30,194 nucleotides of DNA from SKVJ01 sp964578745 (lineage in GTDB: Bacteria > Chloroflexota > Dehalococcoidia > GIF9 > AB-539-J10). This document shows positions 7,243 through 14,832 of the stretch, one piece after another; position 1 is the first letter of the stretch; each line of letters opens with the position of its first letter. Both the position numbers and the translations under genes were made by a program. A model generated the notes under the pieces. That model did no database searches and was not told the origin of the DNA. It saw nothing but the letters and a program-made list of their open reading frames with translations. The stretch is from positions 1-30,194 of the forward strand of contig CAZODZ010000010.1 of NCBI GenBank assembly GCA_964578745.1. The letters are read 5' to 3'.

Positions 7243-8427
7243 GTGCTTGACGTGGACTATCGGGACACGCTCCGCCGTCTCATTGAGATCGACACCAGCG
7301 GGCCTGACGCAAGAGGCTGCCATCGTGCCCTGACCATGCTGCAGGAGAAGTTCTCGGCGGCCGGTCTGGCAACAATGCTGGCTGAAATCCCACTGCTGCA
7401 TGCCGACGGCATGGAGGGCCGGGTGGCCCTCCTGAGACGACGGCCGATCCGGGAGCCGGCAGCAACTCACCATATATGGTCATGTAGACGTCGTCCCGGC
7501 CTATGCTGGGATGCGTTCACATTCAGGTCCTCCAGCGGGTACATCTATGACAGGGGCGTGGCCGACATGAAAAGGGCGATTGCTGCGCTTACAGGAGTGC
7601 TCAATGCCGTCTCTGTTCGACCTCTCATGTATGCCCTTTCCGTCGTGGTGACCACGGGCGACGAAACGCATCAACTGGTGGGGCAACTCAAGTGCCTGAC
7701 GAAAGCATTGCGGCGTGACAAGCCGGTGCTCGTGCTCAGCCTAGACGCCGGTTTTGGTTACGTCTCGACCACGAACCTCGGTGTATTGCATCTGGATGTC
7801 AGAGCCAGCGGCGAATCGGTCCATTCCGGGCTGGCTCACAGGGGGCGTAACACAGTCGAGGGCGCTGCGAGACTTATCGACATCCTCCTGAACGCGAGAT
7901 CTGCAATTATCGCACGGACATCACGCATGCCAGCACATCCGGACACCATGCTCGCTTTTCTGGAGCCGCTCCTGAATATCAACCACATCGGCGGGGGTCT
8001 CTCTCGCAACATTGTGCCCGACTCATGCATCTTCAGTATCGACCAGCGCCTCATACTTGAGGAGACAAGCGATACAGCGTGTGACGAGATACTGCGCACA
8101 CTTCAGGCCGTGGAGGGGGTACAATGGAGCATCTCACATGAATCCAGCATACCCCCTATACCACACTGTAATCACTCAGTTGTCAGCGATGTCGCACAAA
8201 TCGTACGTGAGGTTGTCGGCACTACAGGCCTGTGTGGCGAAATGATGTCCGATGAGCTCCCGTATGCTGCAATACACTGGTGGAACGGAATCGTGTTCGG
8301 GGCTGGGCTTATCCGCCCAGAATGCCGTGTCCATGGAGTCGACGAACACGTGAACGAGCGGGATCTAGACCAGCTTGTCAAGGTGCTCACGTCCTTTCTG
8401 ACCAATGACCGAGAGGAGGCAGCATGA
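7243..8427 (+). CDS. M20-family metallo-deacylase/peptidase, probably damaged
   Basis: This 394-residue reading resembles the M20 family (ArgE/DapE/carboxypeptidase G2 type), which hydrolyses N-acyl or peptide bonds with two zinc ions. Family features include SGYIYDRGVADMKRAIAAL (metal-bridging D108), a dimerisation-domain segment SGESVHSGLAHRGRNTVEGAARL and C-terminal VHGVDEHVNERDL. The first motif, GHxDVVP, is absent from this frame. It is encoded intact in the next frame at 7478-7498, so residues about 65-88 are out of register through two opposite small indels. The usual catalytic DEE reads GDET (140-142). The product is therefore probably inactive, unless the indels are sequence errors. 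The stop overlaps the next ATG (ATGA). Confidence 0.8.
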   Translation: MLDVDYRDTLRRLIEIDTSGPDARGCHRALTMLQEKFSAAGLATMLAEIPLLHADGMEGRVALLRRRPIREPAATHHIWSCRRRPGLCWDAFTFRSSSGYIYDRGVADMKRAIAALTGVLNAVSVRPLMYALSVVVTTGDETHQLVGQLKCLTKALRRDKPVLVLSLDAGFGYVSTTNLGVLHLDVRASGESVHSGLAHRGRNTVEGAARLIDILLNARSAIIARTSRMPAHPDTMLAFLEPLLNINHIGGGLSRNIVPDSCIFSIDQRLILEETSDTACDEILRTLQAVEGVQWSISHESSIPPIPHCNHSVVSDVAQIVREVVGTTGLCGEMMSDELPYAAIHWWNGIVFGAGLIRPECRVHGVDEHVNERDLDQLVKVLTSFLTNDREEAA

Positions 8428-9536
8428 CCATCAGTATTCTGTATAGAGAGGAGTTGCGGGAGTATGATTTCGGCCCCGGCCACCCGTTCCGGGGCGATAG
8501 GTATGAAGTCTTTCCAGGAGTCTTGAAGGCGTTTATTCCCGCGGATGGCAACTACCGTTTCGTGGCCGGTGAAATCTGTACAGAGGAAGACCTGCAGCTC
8601 ATCTGCAGCCAAGAGTACATCGATTTTTGTCGCGACTATTTCCGTGCCGCTCACGCTGGAGAGACGTTCTCACGTAGCATGGACTTCCCCAAGTATCAGT
8701 CGCTCGATAATCTCCCGCGTGGCAGGCCAGGAAGGCTTGAAGAAGCTGCGCGTATGATTATCGGGCAGGTGAAACTTGGCGCTCAGCTAGTGATGGAGGG
8801 TGGAGAAGAATTTGTCATCAGTATCGGTGGCAACCTCCATCACGCCAAACCCGACTACGGCGAGGGATTCTGCATTTATAACGACAATGCATTCGTTGTC
8901 AAGTATCTCATGGAGCACTACGGATTGGAACGGATAGTGGTGCTGGATACGGACGCTCACCAAGGCAATGGTACTTCAGAGTACTTTTACAGCGATCCGA
9001 GAGTACTGTTCATCGATATACATCAGGACCCGACAACGCTGTATCCCGGTGTCGGGTTTGCAAATGACGTCGGGCAAGGAGCCGGGAAGGGTTATACCAT
9101 TAACTTGCCCATGCCAGTGTATGCCGGGCTTGATTCCTATCGTCTCGCGTTCGAAAGAGTCATAGAGCCGGTGATTCTGGAATTCCAGCCGCAGGTAATT
9201 GTACGGAACGGCGGATCGGACCCTCATTTTGCCGACGGACTCACAAACCTCGGTCTTCCCGTCAGCGGCTTCCGCATGATAGGGGACAAGGTAAGGGCGC
9301 TCACGCAGGAGTGTGGCTGTAGAGAAATTGACATAATCGGCTCAGGCTACAACATGGAGGTACTGCCGTCAGCTTGGCTCGCGCTCGTCTGCGGCATTGC
9401 AGGCTTCAACGTTGAAGTCGGAGAGCCCGTACCAATACCGCAGCGTTTCCTCGTTGATTCGGTCGTCGGTCAAACAGAGAAGATGCTCGCCGAGGTACGT
9501 GGCTACCTCAAAGAGTACTGGAAGTGTTTCGCGTAA
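8424..9536 (+). CDS. Histone deacetylase-family (AcuC/AphA-like) amidohydrolase
   Basis: This 370-residue protein belongs to the arginase/deacetylase superfamily, zinc enzymes that remove acetyl groups from lysines, polyamines or small amides. The active site looks complete: the His dyad H139-H140 in GGNLHHA, zinc ligands D177 and H179 in DTDAHQGNG, D266 in NGGSDPHFAD, and the transition-state Tyr Y309 in GSGYN. The usual second His of the DxHHG motif is Gln (Q180). It is translationally coupled by an ATGA overlap to the M20-like gene, with GAGAGGAGG upstream, so both may act on related acylated substrates. The substrate cannot be deduced; bacterial relatives act on acetyl-polyamines or acetylated acetyl-CoA synthetase. 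Confidence 0.9.
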   Translation: MTISILYREELREYDFGPGHPFRGDRYEVFPGVLKAFIPADGNYRFVAGEICTEEDLQLICSQEYIDFCRDYFRAAHAGETFSRSMDFPKYQSLDNLPRGRPGRLEEAARMIIGQVKLGAQLVMEGGEEFVISIGGNLHHAKPDYGEGFCIYNDNAFVVKYLMEHYGLERIVVLDTDAHQGNGTSEYFYSDPRVLFIDIHQDPTTLYPGVGFANDVGQGAGKGYTINLPMPVYAGLDSYRLAFERVIEPVILEFQPQVIVRNGGSDPHFADGLTNLGLPVSGFRMIGDKVRALTQECGCREIDIIGSGYNMEVLPSAWLALVCGIAGFNVEVGEPVPIPQRFLVDSVVGQTEKMLAEVRGYLKEYWKCFA

Positions 9537-9543
9537 CGGTCGG

Positions 9544-9570
9544 GTTGTCGCACACACACAACAGTTGTCA
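9544..9570. promoter_or_regulatory. Candidate operator upstream of the ribbon-helix-helix gene
   Basis: GTTGTC occurs at 9544-9549 and again at 9564-9569, exactly 20 bp (about two helical turns) apart. The second copy is part of the small palindrome ACAACAGTTGT (9558-9568). It lies just upstream of a gene for a ribbon-helix-helix protein, a class that often binds such short repeats to autoregulate. Tentative. Confidence 0.3.
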
Positions 9571-9584
9571 TACTAGGGGTTGAG

Positions 9585-9857
9585 ATGGCGGGCAAGAGCA
9601 CACGAATAACGGTCGACTTGGGTGATAGTGAACTGGCGAAAGCTGTTCGAATGGCCGCGGTGGAGAGCGGCCGGACAGTGCGAAATATCGTTATTGAGGC
9701 ACTCTCACTGTGGCTCGAGCGCACACCACAAGCCAGAGGGCTCAGGCAACCGGCCACGACAAAGAGCACTCCTACTGAAGGTAACACACGGGACTACCGC
9801 TCCATGATTGAAGCACTCAATAGGTACCGAGGGGCGGATGGTCCGACATCAACGTGA
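9585..9857 (+). CDS. Ribbon-helix-helix (Arc/CopG-like) DNA-binding protein
   Basis: This 90-residue protein has an N-terminal RHH fold. The strand KSTRITVDLGDSEL is followed by helix AKAVRMAAVESG, turn RT, and helix VRNIVIEALSLWLER. Such proteins dimerise and insert the beta ribbon into the major groove. The tail after residue 50 is basic and polar and ends with a short segment DYRSMIEALNRYRG. ATG 9585 has AGGGG upstream. The thiamine-binding-domain gene begins 13 nt later. There is no adjacent classical toxin gene, so this is more likely a regulator than an antitoxin, but the pairing with a small protein leaves that open. Confidence 0.82.
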   Translation: MAGKSTRITVDLGDSELAKAVRMAAVESGRTVRNIVIEALSLWLERTPQARGLRQPATTKSTPTEGNTRDYRSMIEALNRYRGADGPTST

Positions 9858-9870
9858 CGGGAGGTGCATT

Positions 9871-10173
9871 GTGGCTGTAGCGGAAATCACCGTCATACCC
9901 TCGGGAGTTGGCCCTTCGGTCAGCGCATACGTCGCCAAGGCCGAGCGTGTTATCCAGGGCTACGAGACAATCAAGTCCAGACTGACACCGATGGGGACGA
10001 TCCTCGAGGGCGAACTGGACGACATCCTCGCTGTGGTTAAAGAAGTGCACAACAGCATGTTCAGCGACGAGGTCAAGCGTGTTTACACAATAGTGAGGAT
10101 AGACGAGCGAAGAGACAAGCCGTTAACCATGGATGGAAAACTCCAGTCCGTGGAGGCGCGACTGTCGGGCTGA
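9871..10173 (+). CDS. Thiamine-binding-domain protein (MTH1187/YkoF-like, UPF0045)
   Basis: This 100-residue protein has the single-domain ferredoxin-like fold pattern of the MTH1187/YqgV family. The N terminus is VAEITVIPSGVGPSVSAYVAKAERVI, followed by TPMGTILEGELDDILAVVKEVHNSMF and a third strand RVYTIVRIDERRDKP. Family members bind thiamine or related pyrimidines and occur next to vitamin or transport genes. The GTG at 9871 is chosen because GGGAGG lies 6 nt upstream and homologues start near this point; a longer reading from 9808 would overlap the upstream gene. It is followed 155 nt later by the riboflavin operon, which may be coincidental. Confidence 0.88.
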   Translation: MAVAEITVIPSGVGPSVSAYVAKAERVIQGYETIKSRLTPMGTILEGELDDILAVVKEVHNSMFSDEVKRVYTIVRIDERRDKPLTMDGKLQSVEARLSG

Positions 10174-10232
10174 TGCGTGTGTGGGAAGCACCTGTCGTAG
10201 CAGCCTGATCGTGTCTCGCCCGCGAGCCCCGT

Positions 10233-10260
10233 TTGACTTGGTGAGGAACACGGGTATAAG
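10233..10260 (+). promoter_or_regulatory. Promoter of the rib operon
   Basis: TTGACT at 10233-10238, a 16-bp spacer and TATAAG at 10255-10260 form a good sigma70-type promoter. The leader to ribD would be about 60 nt. This is too short for an FMN riboswitch, and no RFN-like sequence is visible in 10174-10328. Confidence 0.6.
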
Positions 10261-10328
10261 GTTGTGTACGATACGAGCTTTGCCGGTCGTCACGAGCATC
10301 GAGCCAAGTCCGGTACAGGAGTGCTAAG

Positions 10329-11468
10329 ATGTCGCAGACTGCATCCGACCACATGGAGTGCGCGCTCTCGCTTGCGAGGCTCGCAACGGGGTACTCCAGT
10401 CCGAATCCTGCAGTCGGGGCAGTGGTCGTCAGGGATGGAGAGGTAGTCGGGATGGGGTATACCCAGCCGGTAGGCGGGCCCCATGCAGAGATAGTGGCGC
10501 TGAAACAAGCGGGGCAGAAGGCGCGAGGTGCATCACTTTACGTCACGCTTGAACCATGCTGCCACTTCGGACGGACACCGCCGTGTACGCGCGCCATTGT
10601 GGAAGCTGCTGTATCAGAAGTACATGTTGCCATGCTCGATCCGAACCCTGTGGTATTCGGTAGGGGCATCGCGGAACTCAACGAAGCAGGTATCAAGACA
10701 TATGTTGGCTCACACGAAGCAACGGCACGTGAGATCAATGAAGCCTACATCAAGTACATCACGACTGGTCTTCCGTTCGTCATTGCGAAGTTTGCGATGA
10801 GCCTGGATGGGAAGATAGCTACCCGGACCGGCCATTCGCAGTGGATCAGCAACGAACAGGCGCGCTGCTATGTCCACAGCGTGAGACACACGGTTGACGC
10901 CATCATGATTGGTGTCAACACACTTATTACTGACGACCCCCGTCTTACTGCACGAGGCTGCTGCGGCAAGAGTGGGTGCACGACGAAGCAGCCTCTGCGC
11001 GTGGTCGTCGACGGCTCCGGGCGTACACCTCTCAACGCCAGAGCATTCTCACAGCCCGGCAAGACGGTGGTGGCATGGATCGGAGTCGGCGACAGCGAGA
11101 AACGGCAGCAGATCGAAGCACAGGGAGTCGAGGTGCTCAGCGTCGAGGGTGAAAACGGACTTGTCGACCTTGAGTCACTGCTGCGGGTCCTGGCACCACG
11201 CGGGGTCTCGACTGTCCTGCTGGAGGGTGGCAGCGAGCTTCTGGGATACGCGTTCGACCACGGACTCGTGGACAAAGTACTGGCCTTCATCGCACCTATC
11301 GTCATTGGCGGCAGTGAAGGCCGCACGGCTGTGGGAGGCGTTGGTGCTGCTACCGTCCAAGAGGCGCTTGAACTCGAGCGTGTTGAGGTCAAGAACTTCG
11401 CAGACAACGTACTGATCAGCGGGTACGTAAAGAAAGCGGCATCACCCGGCCCATGTTCAGCGGCATAA
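10329..11468 (+). CDS. ribD: Bifunctional diaminohydroxyphosphoribosylaminopyrimidine deaminase / reductase
   Basis: This 379-residue protein performs the second and third steps of riboflavin synthesis. The N-terminal deaminase holds the zinc motif H52-A-E54 with C77 and C86 (EPCCHFGRTPPC). The reductase domain starts near residue 150 with VIAKFAMSLDGKIATRTGHSQWIS and contains GVNTLITDDPRLTAR and LLEGGSELLGYAF. GGAG lies upstream of ATG 10329. Its end overlaps ribE by 16 nt, supporting coupled translation of the whole operon. Confidence 0.97.
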   Translation: MSQTASDHMECALSLARLATGYSSPNPAVGAVVVRDGEVVGMGYTQPVGGPHAEIVALKQAGQKARGASLYVTLEPCCHFGRTPPCTRAIVEAAVSEVHVAMLDPNPVVFGRGIAELNEAGIKTYVGSHEATAREINEAYIKYITTGLPFVIAKFAMSLDGKIATRTGHSQWISNEQARCYVHSVRHTVDAIMIGVNTLITDDPRLTARGCCGKSGCTTKQPLRVVVDGSGRTPLNARAFSQPGKTVVAWIGVGDSEKRQQIEAQGVEVLSVEGENGLVDLESLLRVLAPRGVSTVLLEGGSELLGYAFDHGLVDKVLAFIAPIVIGGSEGRTAVGGVGAATVQEALELERVEVKNFADNVLISGYVKKAASPGPCSAA

Positions 11469-12085
11469 TCGAAGAGCTGGGGCAAGTCATCGAGGTCGGC
11501 GCCGGTAGCATTACGATCGAGGCGCCGGTCGTTGTTTCCGATACGCAGGTAAGCGACAGTATCGCTGTCAACGGGGCGTGTCTGACTGTAGCGCGCGTCT
11601 CCGGCATCTCATTCACCGCAGATGTAATGCCAGAGACTTTCCGATGCACAACTCTTGGTGCACTGTCGCCGGGTGACAGTGTCAATCTGGAGCGCGCGGT
11701 GACACCGTCAACCCGCCTTGGTGGACATCTGGTGCTCGGGCATGTGGACGGTGTAGGTCGGGTTGCATCGTTCACAGCGGAAGGGGCCGCTTTTATCCTC
11801 ACGGTTGAGGCACCACGTGACCTGATGCGCTATGTCGCCCCAAAAGGCTCCATCGCAATAGATGGCGTGAGCCTGACAGTCGCGAGGTTGTTCGACAGTT
11901 CGTTCAGCGTGTCCCTGGTGACGTATACTTGTAGCAACACAACGCTCGGGCGCACGCGCCCGGGGCAGCAGGTCAATCTGGAGGTTGATGTTCTGGCTCG
12001 CTATATAGAACGTCTGCAACAGACGCAGCCAGTGTCCCGCCAAGGCATAACCTGGGGATTACTCGAGCAAAACGGTTTCATATGA
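11453..12085 (+). CDS. ribE: Riboflavin synthase alpha chain
   Basis: This 210-residue enzyme dismutates two 6,7-dimethyl-8-ribityllumazines to riboflavin. Two homologous lumazine-binding barrels are visible. The first starts MFSGIIEELG and has DSIAVNGACLTVA with VMPETFRCTTLG. The second has GHVDGVGRV, GSIAIDGVSLTVA and SLVTYTCSNTTLG. The second domain has Tyr-Thr where many homologues have His-Thr, a mild variation. It trims the 3' end of ribD by overlap and precedes ribBA by 15 nt. Confidence 0.97.
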   Translation: MFSGIIEELGQVIEVGAGSITIEAPVVVSDTQVSDSIAVNGACLTVARVSGISFTADVMPETFRCTTLGALSPGDSVNLERAVTPSTRLGGHLVLGHVDGVGRVASFTAEGAAFILTVEAPRDLMRYVAPKGSIAIDGVSLTVARLFDSSFSVSLVTYTCSNTTLGRTRPGQQVNLEVDVLARYIERLQQTQPVSRQGITWGLLEQNGFI

Positions 12086-12100
12086 GGTGAAAGGACACGG

Positions 12101-13324
12101 ATGCTTGCTCCTATTGAAGATGCGATCAGAGATATACGAGAGGGCCGCTTCGTTATCATCGTCGACGACGAGAACCGCGAGAATGAAGGCGATCTGGCGA
12201 TAGCGGCGGAGAAAGTCACGCCGGAAGCTATCAACTTCATGGCAAGGGAAGGGCGCGGGCTGATATGTATGCCGATAGTCGGGGAGCGGCTCGACGAACT
12301 GGCCATCCCGCTCATGGTGCAGGACAACACGTCAAAGAACTGCACCGCATTCACAGTGTCAATCGAGGCCAAGCACGGGGTAACAACCGGAATATCGGCG
12401 GCGGACAGGGCAAGGACCGTGCAGACAGTGCTCGACCCGAAGACTAGGCCATCCGACATCGCTCGCCCCGGCCATATATTCCCGATCCGTGCGCGTGAAG
12501 GTGGTGTTCTGGCTCGGGCTGGGCACACCGAGGCCATCGTCGACCTTGCTAAATTGGCAGGACTGTACCCTGCGGGCGTCATCTGTGAGATCATGAGTGC
12601 GGATGGCACGATGGCACGCCTGCCTGAACTCGAGAAGATAGCCGAGCAACATGGACTTCGCATAATTGCCATCAGGGATCTCATCGCTTACAGAAGCAGA
12701 CATGAGTGTCTTGTTAAGAGAGTCGCCGAAGCCAAGCTGCCAACACGCTACGGCGAGTTCAAGGCAATCGCCTACAAGAGTGCGGTCGACCCCAACGAAC
12801 ACGTCGCGCTCGTGAAAGGTGATGTAATTGATGGTGAACCGGTCCTGGTACGGGTTCACAGCGAGTGTCTCACGGGCGACGTGTTTGGCAGCGCCAGATG
12901 TGACTGTGGTGAACAGCTGGCTGTTGCAATGCGACGCATAGACGCTGAAGGGCGCGGCGTAGTTCTCTACATGAGACAAGAGGGAAGGGGTATTGGCTTT
13001 CACAACAAGCTCAGGGCATATGAACTGCAGGACAAGGGTCTTGATACAGTAGAAGCGAACATCGCACTCGGCTTCGCTCCCGATCTGAGGGACTACGGGG
13101 TGGGCGCCCAGATACTCGTCGATCTTGGTGTCAGGAAGATACGGCTGATGACAAACAACCCCCGAAAGGTAATCGGGCTCGAGAGCTACGGGCTGGATAT
13201 AGTAGAGATCGTCCCGCTTATCATTGCCTCGAACCCGCACAACGAGTTCTACTTGAGAACAAAACAGCAGAAGCTGGGGCACCAGCTCGGCATCGAGGAG
13301 GAACAGCATGGTCAGGTCGTTTGA
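12101..13324 (+). CDS. ribBA: 3,4-dihydroxy-2-butanone 4-phosphate synthase / GTP cyclohydrolase II
   Basis: This 407-residue bifunctional enzyme supplies both riboflavin precursors. Residues 1 to about 200 form the DHBP synthase, with the metal/substrate loop DDENRENEGDL (22-32), a TTGISAADR segment and H142 in RAGHTEA. Residues about 210-400 form GTP cyclohydrolase II, with zinc ligands C256, C267 and C269 (HSECLTGDVFGSARCDC), MRQEGRGIG and a C-terminal MTNNPRKV segment. The last 17 nt overlap ribH, so ribBA and ribH are translationally coupled. Confidence 0.98.
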   Translation: MLAPIEDAIRDIREGRFVIIVDDENRENEGDLAIAAEKVTPEAINFMAREGRGLICMPIVGERLDELAIPLMVQDNTSKNCTAFTVSIEAKHGVTTGISAADRARTVQTVLDPKTRPSDIARPGHIFPIRAREGGVLARAGHTEAIVDLAKLAGLYPAGVICEIMSADGTMARLPELEKIAEQHGLRIIAIRDLIAYRSRHECLVKRVAEAKLPTRYGEFKAIAYKSAVDPNEHVALVKGDVIDGEPVLVRVHSECLTGDVFGSARCDCGEQLAVAMRRIDAEGRGVVLYMRQEGRGIGFHNKLRAYELQDKGLDTVEANIALGFAPDLRDYGVGAQILVDLGVRKIRLMTNNPRKVIGLESYGLDIVEIVPLIIASNPHNEFYLRTKQQKLGHQLGIEEEQHGQVV

Positions 13325-13775
13325 AGGAATGCTCACCGGTGAAGGTCTACGGTTCGCGATTGTTGCGTCACGCTTCAACGAGTTGATAACCCACAGACTT
13401 GTTGATGGTGCACAGGACGCACTACGGAGACACGGTGTAGCCGACGACGCTGTTGACATTGCATGGTGCCCGGGCAGCTTCGAAATCCCTCTTGTGGCCA
13501 GGAAGCTAGCCGAAACCGGCGGCTACGACGCAATTATCTGCTTGGGAGCCGTCATCCGCGGAGGGACACCGCATTCCGACTACGTCGCCGCAGAGGTCAA
13601 CAAAGGCATCGCGAAACTCAGCCTCGACATGGGCCTACCATTTGTCCAAGGTATCATCACCGCTGACACACTTGAGCAGGCCATACAACGCGCTGGCGCC
13701 AAAGAGGGAAACCGCGGCTGGTCTGCAGCGCTCAGCGCGATTGAGATGGCCAACCTGATGAAGTCTATTCGGTGA
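13308..13775 (+). CDS. ribH: 6,7-dimethyl-8-ribityllumazine synthase
   Basis: This 155-residue capsid-forming enzyme condenses the pyrimidinedione with dihydroxybutanone phosphate. Motifs include IVASRFNELI, the WCPGSFEIPLVARKL segment, GAVIRGGTPHSDYV with catalytic H89, and GIITADTLEQAIQRAG followed by GNRGWSAALSAIEMANL. Length is typical. Its 3' end overlaps by 11 bp the convergent EF-Tu-like gene. It is the last gene of the rib operon. Confidence 0.98.
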   Translation: MVRSFEGMLTGEGLRFAIVASRFNELITHRLVDGAQDALRRHGVADDAVDIAWCPGSFEIPLVARKLAETGGYDAIICLGAVIRGGTPHSDYVAAEVNKGIAKLSLDMGLPFVQGIITADTLEQAIQRAGAKEGNRGWSAALSAIEMANLMKSIR

Positions 13776-14019
13776 CCTTGTAGACGTGGTCTCCGCGCCT
13801 CACGCGGTCAGGGACCTTGATGCCGACGAGATCGCCATTGTCAGCGGAGGAGACAATTTTGTGCTCAATCTGCATTGAGGAGAGCACAAATTCGAGGTCG
13901 GTCGTGGCTCCTTTGATGCGGATGAGGTCACCTGTCTTGACCGGGCCCGTCAACTGTACGCCAGCGACGACAGGGTGCGCGAAGAAGTCCGTGACAGTCC
14001 CCACCAGAATCTCTTGCAT
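13765..14019 (-). CDS. Stand-alone EF-Tu domain 2-like protein
   Basis: This 84-residue protein resembles the beta-barrel domain 2 of translation elongation factors, but without a GTPase domain. The sequence has VGTVTDFFAHPVVAGVQLTG, then GDLIRIKGATTDLEFVLSSMQIEH and GDLVGIKVPDRVRRGDHVYKV. Such proteins are annotated as 'translation elongation factor-like' and are widespread in anaerobes and archaea, with no established function. The ATG at 14019 lies 6 nt after GGAGG and matches homologue length; an in-frame ATG at 14025 is too close to the Shine-Dalgarno. It is transcribed alone, convergent with ribH. Confidence 0.85.
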   Translation of the reverse strand: MQEILVGTVTDFFAHPVVAGVQLTGPVKTGDLIRIKGATTDLEFVLSSMQIEHKIVSSADNGDLVGIKVPDRVRRGDHVYKVTE

Positions 14020-14160
14020 GGCCATCCTCCTTACTTCTTCCCGTATGTGATACATAAGGTAACACTTGCTTAGCGGGTCTTCAACGGAGGATGCTGTGGT
14101 TTCCAGTGGCCGCATACGCGTAGAGTGTACAGTATCGGGTCAATGACGTTTGATGCAGCC

Positions 14161-14189
14161 TTGACACTCCCCTTGGCGCTACCTATCAT
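14161..14189 (+). promoter_or_regulatory. Strong sigma70-type promoter
   Basis: A perfect TTGACA (14161-14166), a 17-bp spacer and TATCAT (14184-14189) lie 38 bp before the 14228 start codon. This is the best housekeeping promoter match in the window. Confidence 0.75.
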
Positions 14190-14227
14190 TAGCACAAGCC
14201 GCAACATGGTACTGTGGAGGTCATCGT

Positions 14228-14548
14228 ATGGTTGAGAGAAAGCGAGAGAAGCCCTATAGTTGGGAAGAGGTCTTCTCTTTCGATAGGCTGAAGCGCACGA
14301 TGGTTGCGCGCGTACTCGAAAACCTCGAGCAGATGTGTGAAGGAGCAGAGCCTGTAACACCTGACCAGATAAGCCAAGTCATCACCGACGAGTGGGACCA
14401 GGCTAAGCGTGCGGTGCGCTCGTCGCCGGCCGCACGGGAGTCCTTCCGCAAATACCTTGAGCAGACGGTGTCCGAGCAGGTTGACAGGCTCATCGAAGAA
14501 GATAAGAGTGAGCTTGAAGCCCTCGGCGTTGTTGAGCGGGGTCTTTGA
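14228..14548 (+). CDS. Hypothetical helical protein
   Basis: This 106-residue protein was not recognised. It is strongly charged and predicted helical throughout, beginning KREKPYSWEEVFSFDRLKRTMV and ending in a heptad-like SEQVDRLIEEDKSELEALG. GGAGG sits 7 nt before ATG 14228, and a near-consensus promoter is directly upstream, so it is very probably expressed. Its stop overlaps the TTG start of the next gene (TTGA), which suggests that the two products work together. Confidence 0.75.
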   Translation: MVERKREKPYSWEEVFSFDRLKRTMVARVLENLEQMCEGAEPVTPDQISQVITDEWDQAKRAVRSSPAARESFRKYLEQTVSEQVDRLIEEDKSELEALGVVERGL

Positions 14549-14796
14549 CCTTGGCGGCCAAGCGTGACAGGGAAAAGGGTCATAGCCCCGTCACAGTCAC
14601 CCAGGAGGAGATAGAGCAGCTCACCCGTCGTGTCAAGATGCTTGACGATCGACTGGACAAGCTCGACTCCATTGTTACAACATTGGTCGAACGTGTGACG
14701 CGGGCACCAATCACACTTGAACTAACTTGTCCCAAATGTTCGCAGCAGATAGAGATAAATCTCACCAGCAACACGCGACTTCGCGGCGGCATTTAG
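14545..14796 (+). CDS. Hypothetical coiled-coil protein with a CxxC knuckle
   Basis: This 83-residue protein was not recognised. Residues about 20-52 form a coiled coil (EEIEQLTRRVKMLDDRLDKL continuing into the IVTTLVERV region). The C-terminal part holds one CPKC pair within LELTCPKCSQQIEINL, half of a zinc ribbon, so metal binding would need a dimer. The TTG start at 14545 overlaps the upstream stop; a second TTG at 14551 is an alternative. Coupling with the helical protein before it suggests a small complex. Confidence 0.7.
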   Translation: MTLAAKRDREKGHSPVTVTQEEIEQLTRRVKMLDDRLDKLDSIVTTLVERVTRAPITLELTCPKCSQQIEINLTSNTRLRGGI

Positions 14797-14832
14797 TCGC
14801 CGGCACTCTGTGTGCACAGTTGAGCGCTGCGC

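Noticed and set aside
14044..14056. A small inverted repeat TATGT-GAT-ACATA upstream of the EF-Tu-like gene
   Set aside because: Five-bp arms are within chance expectation, and no regulator or promoter element aligns clearly with it.
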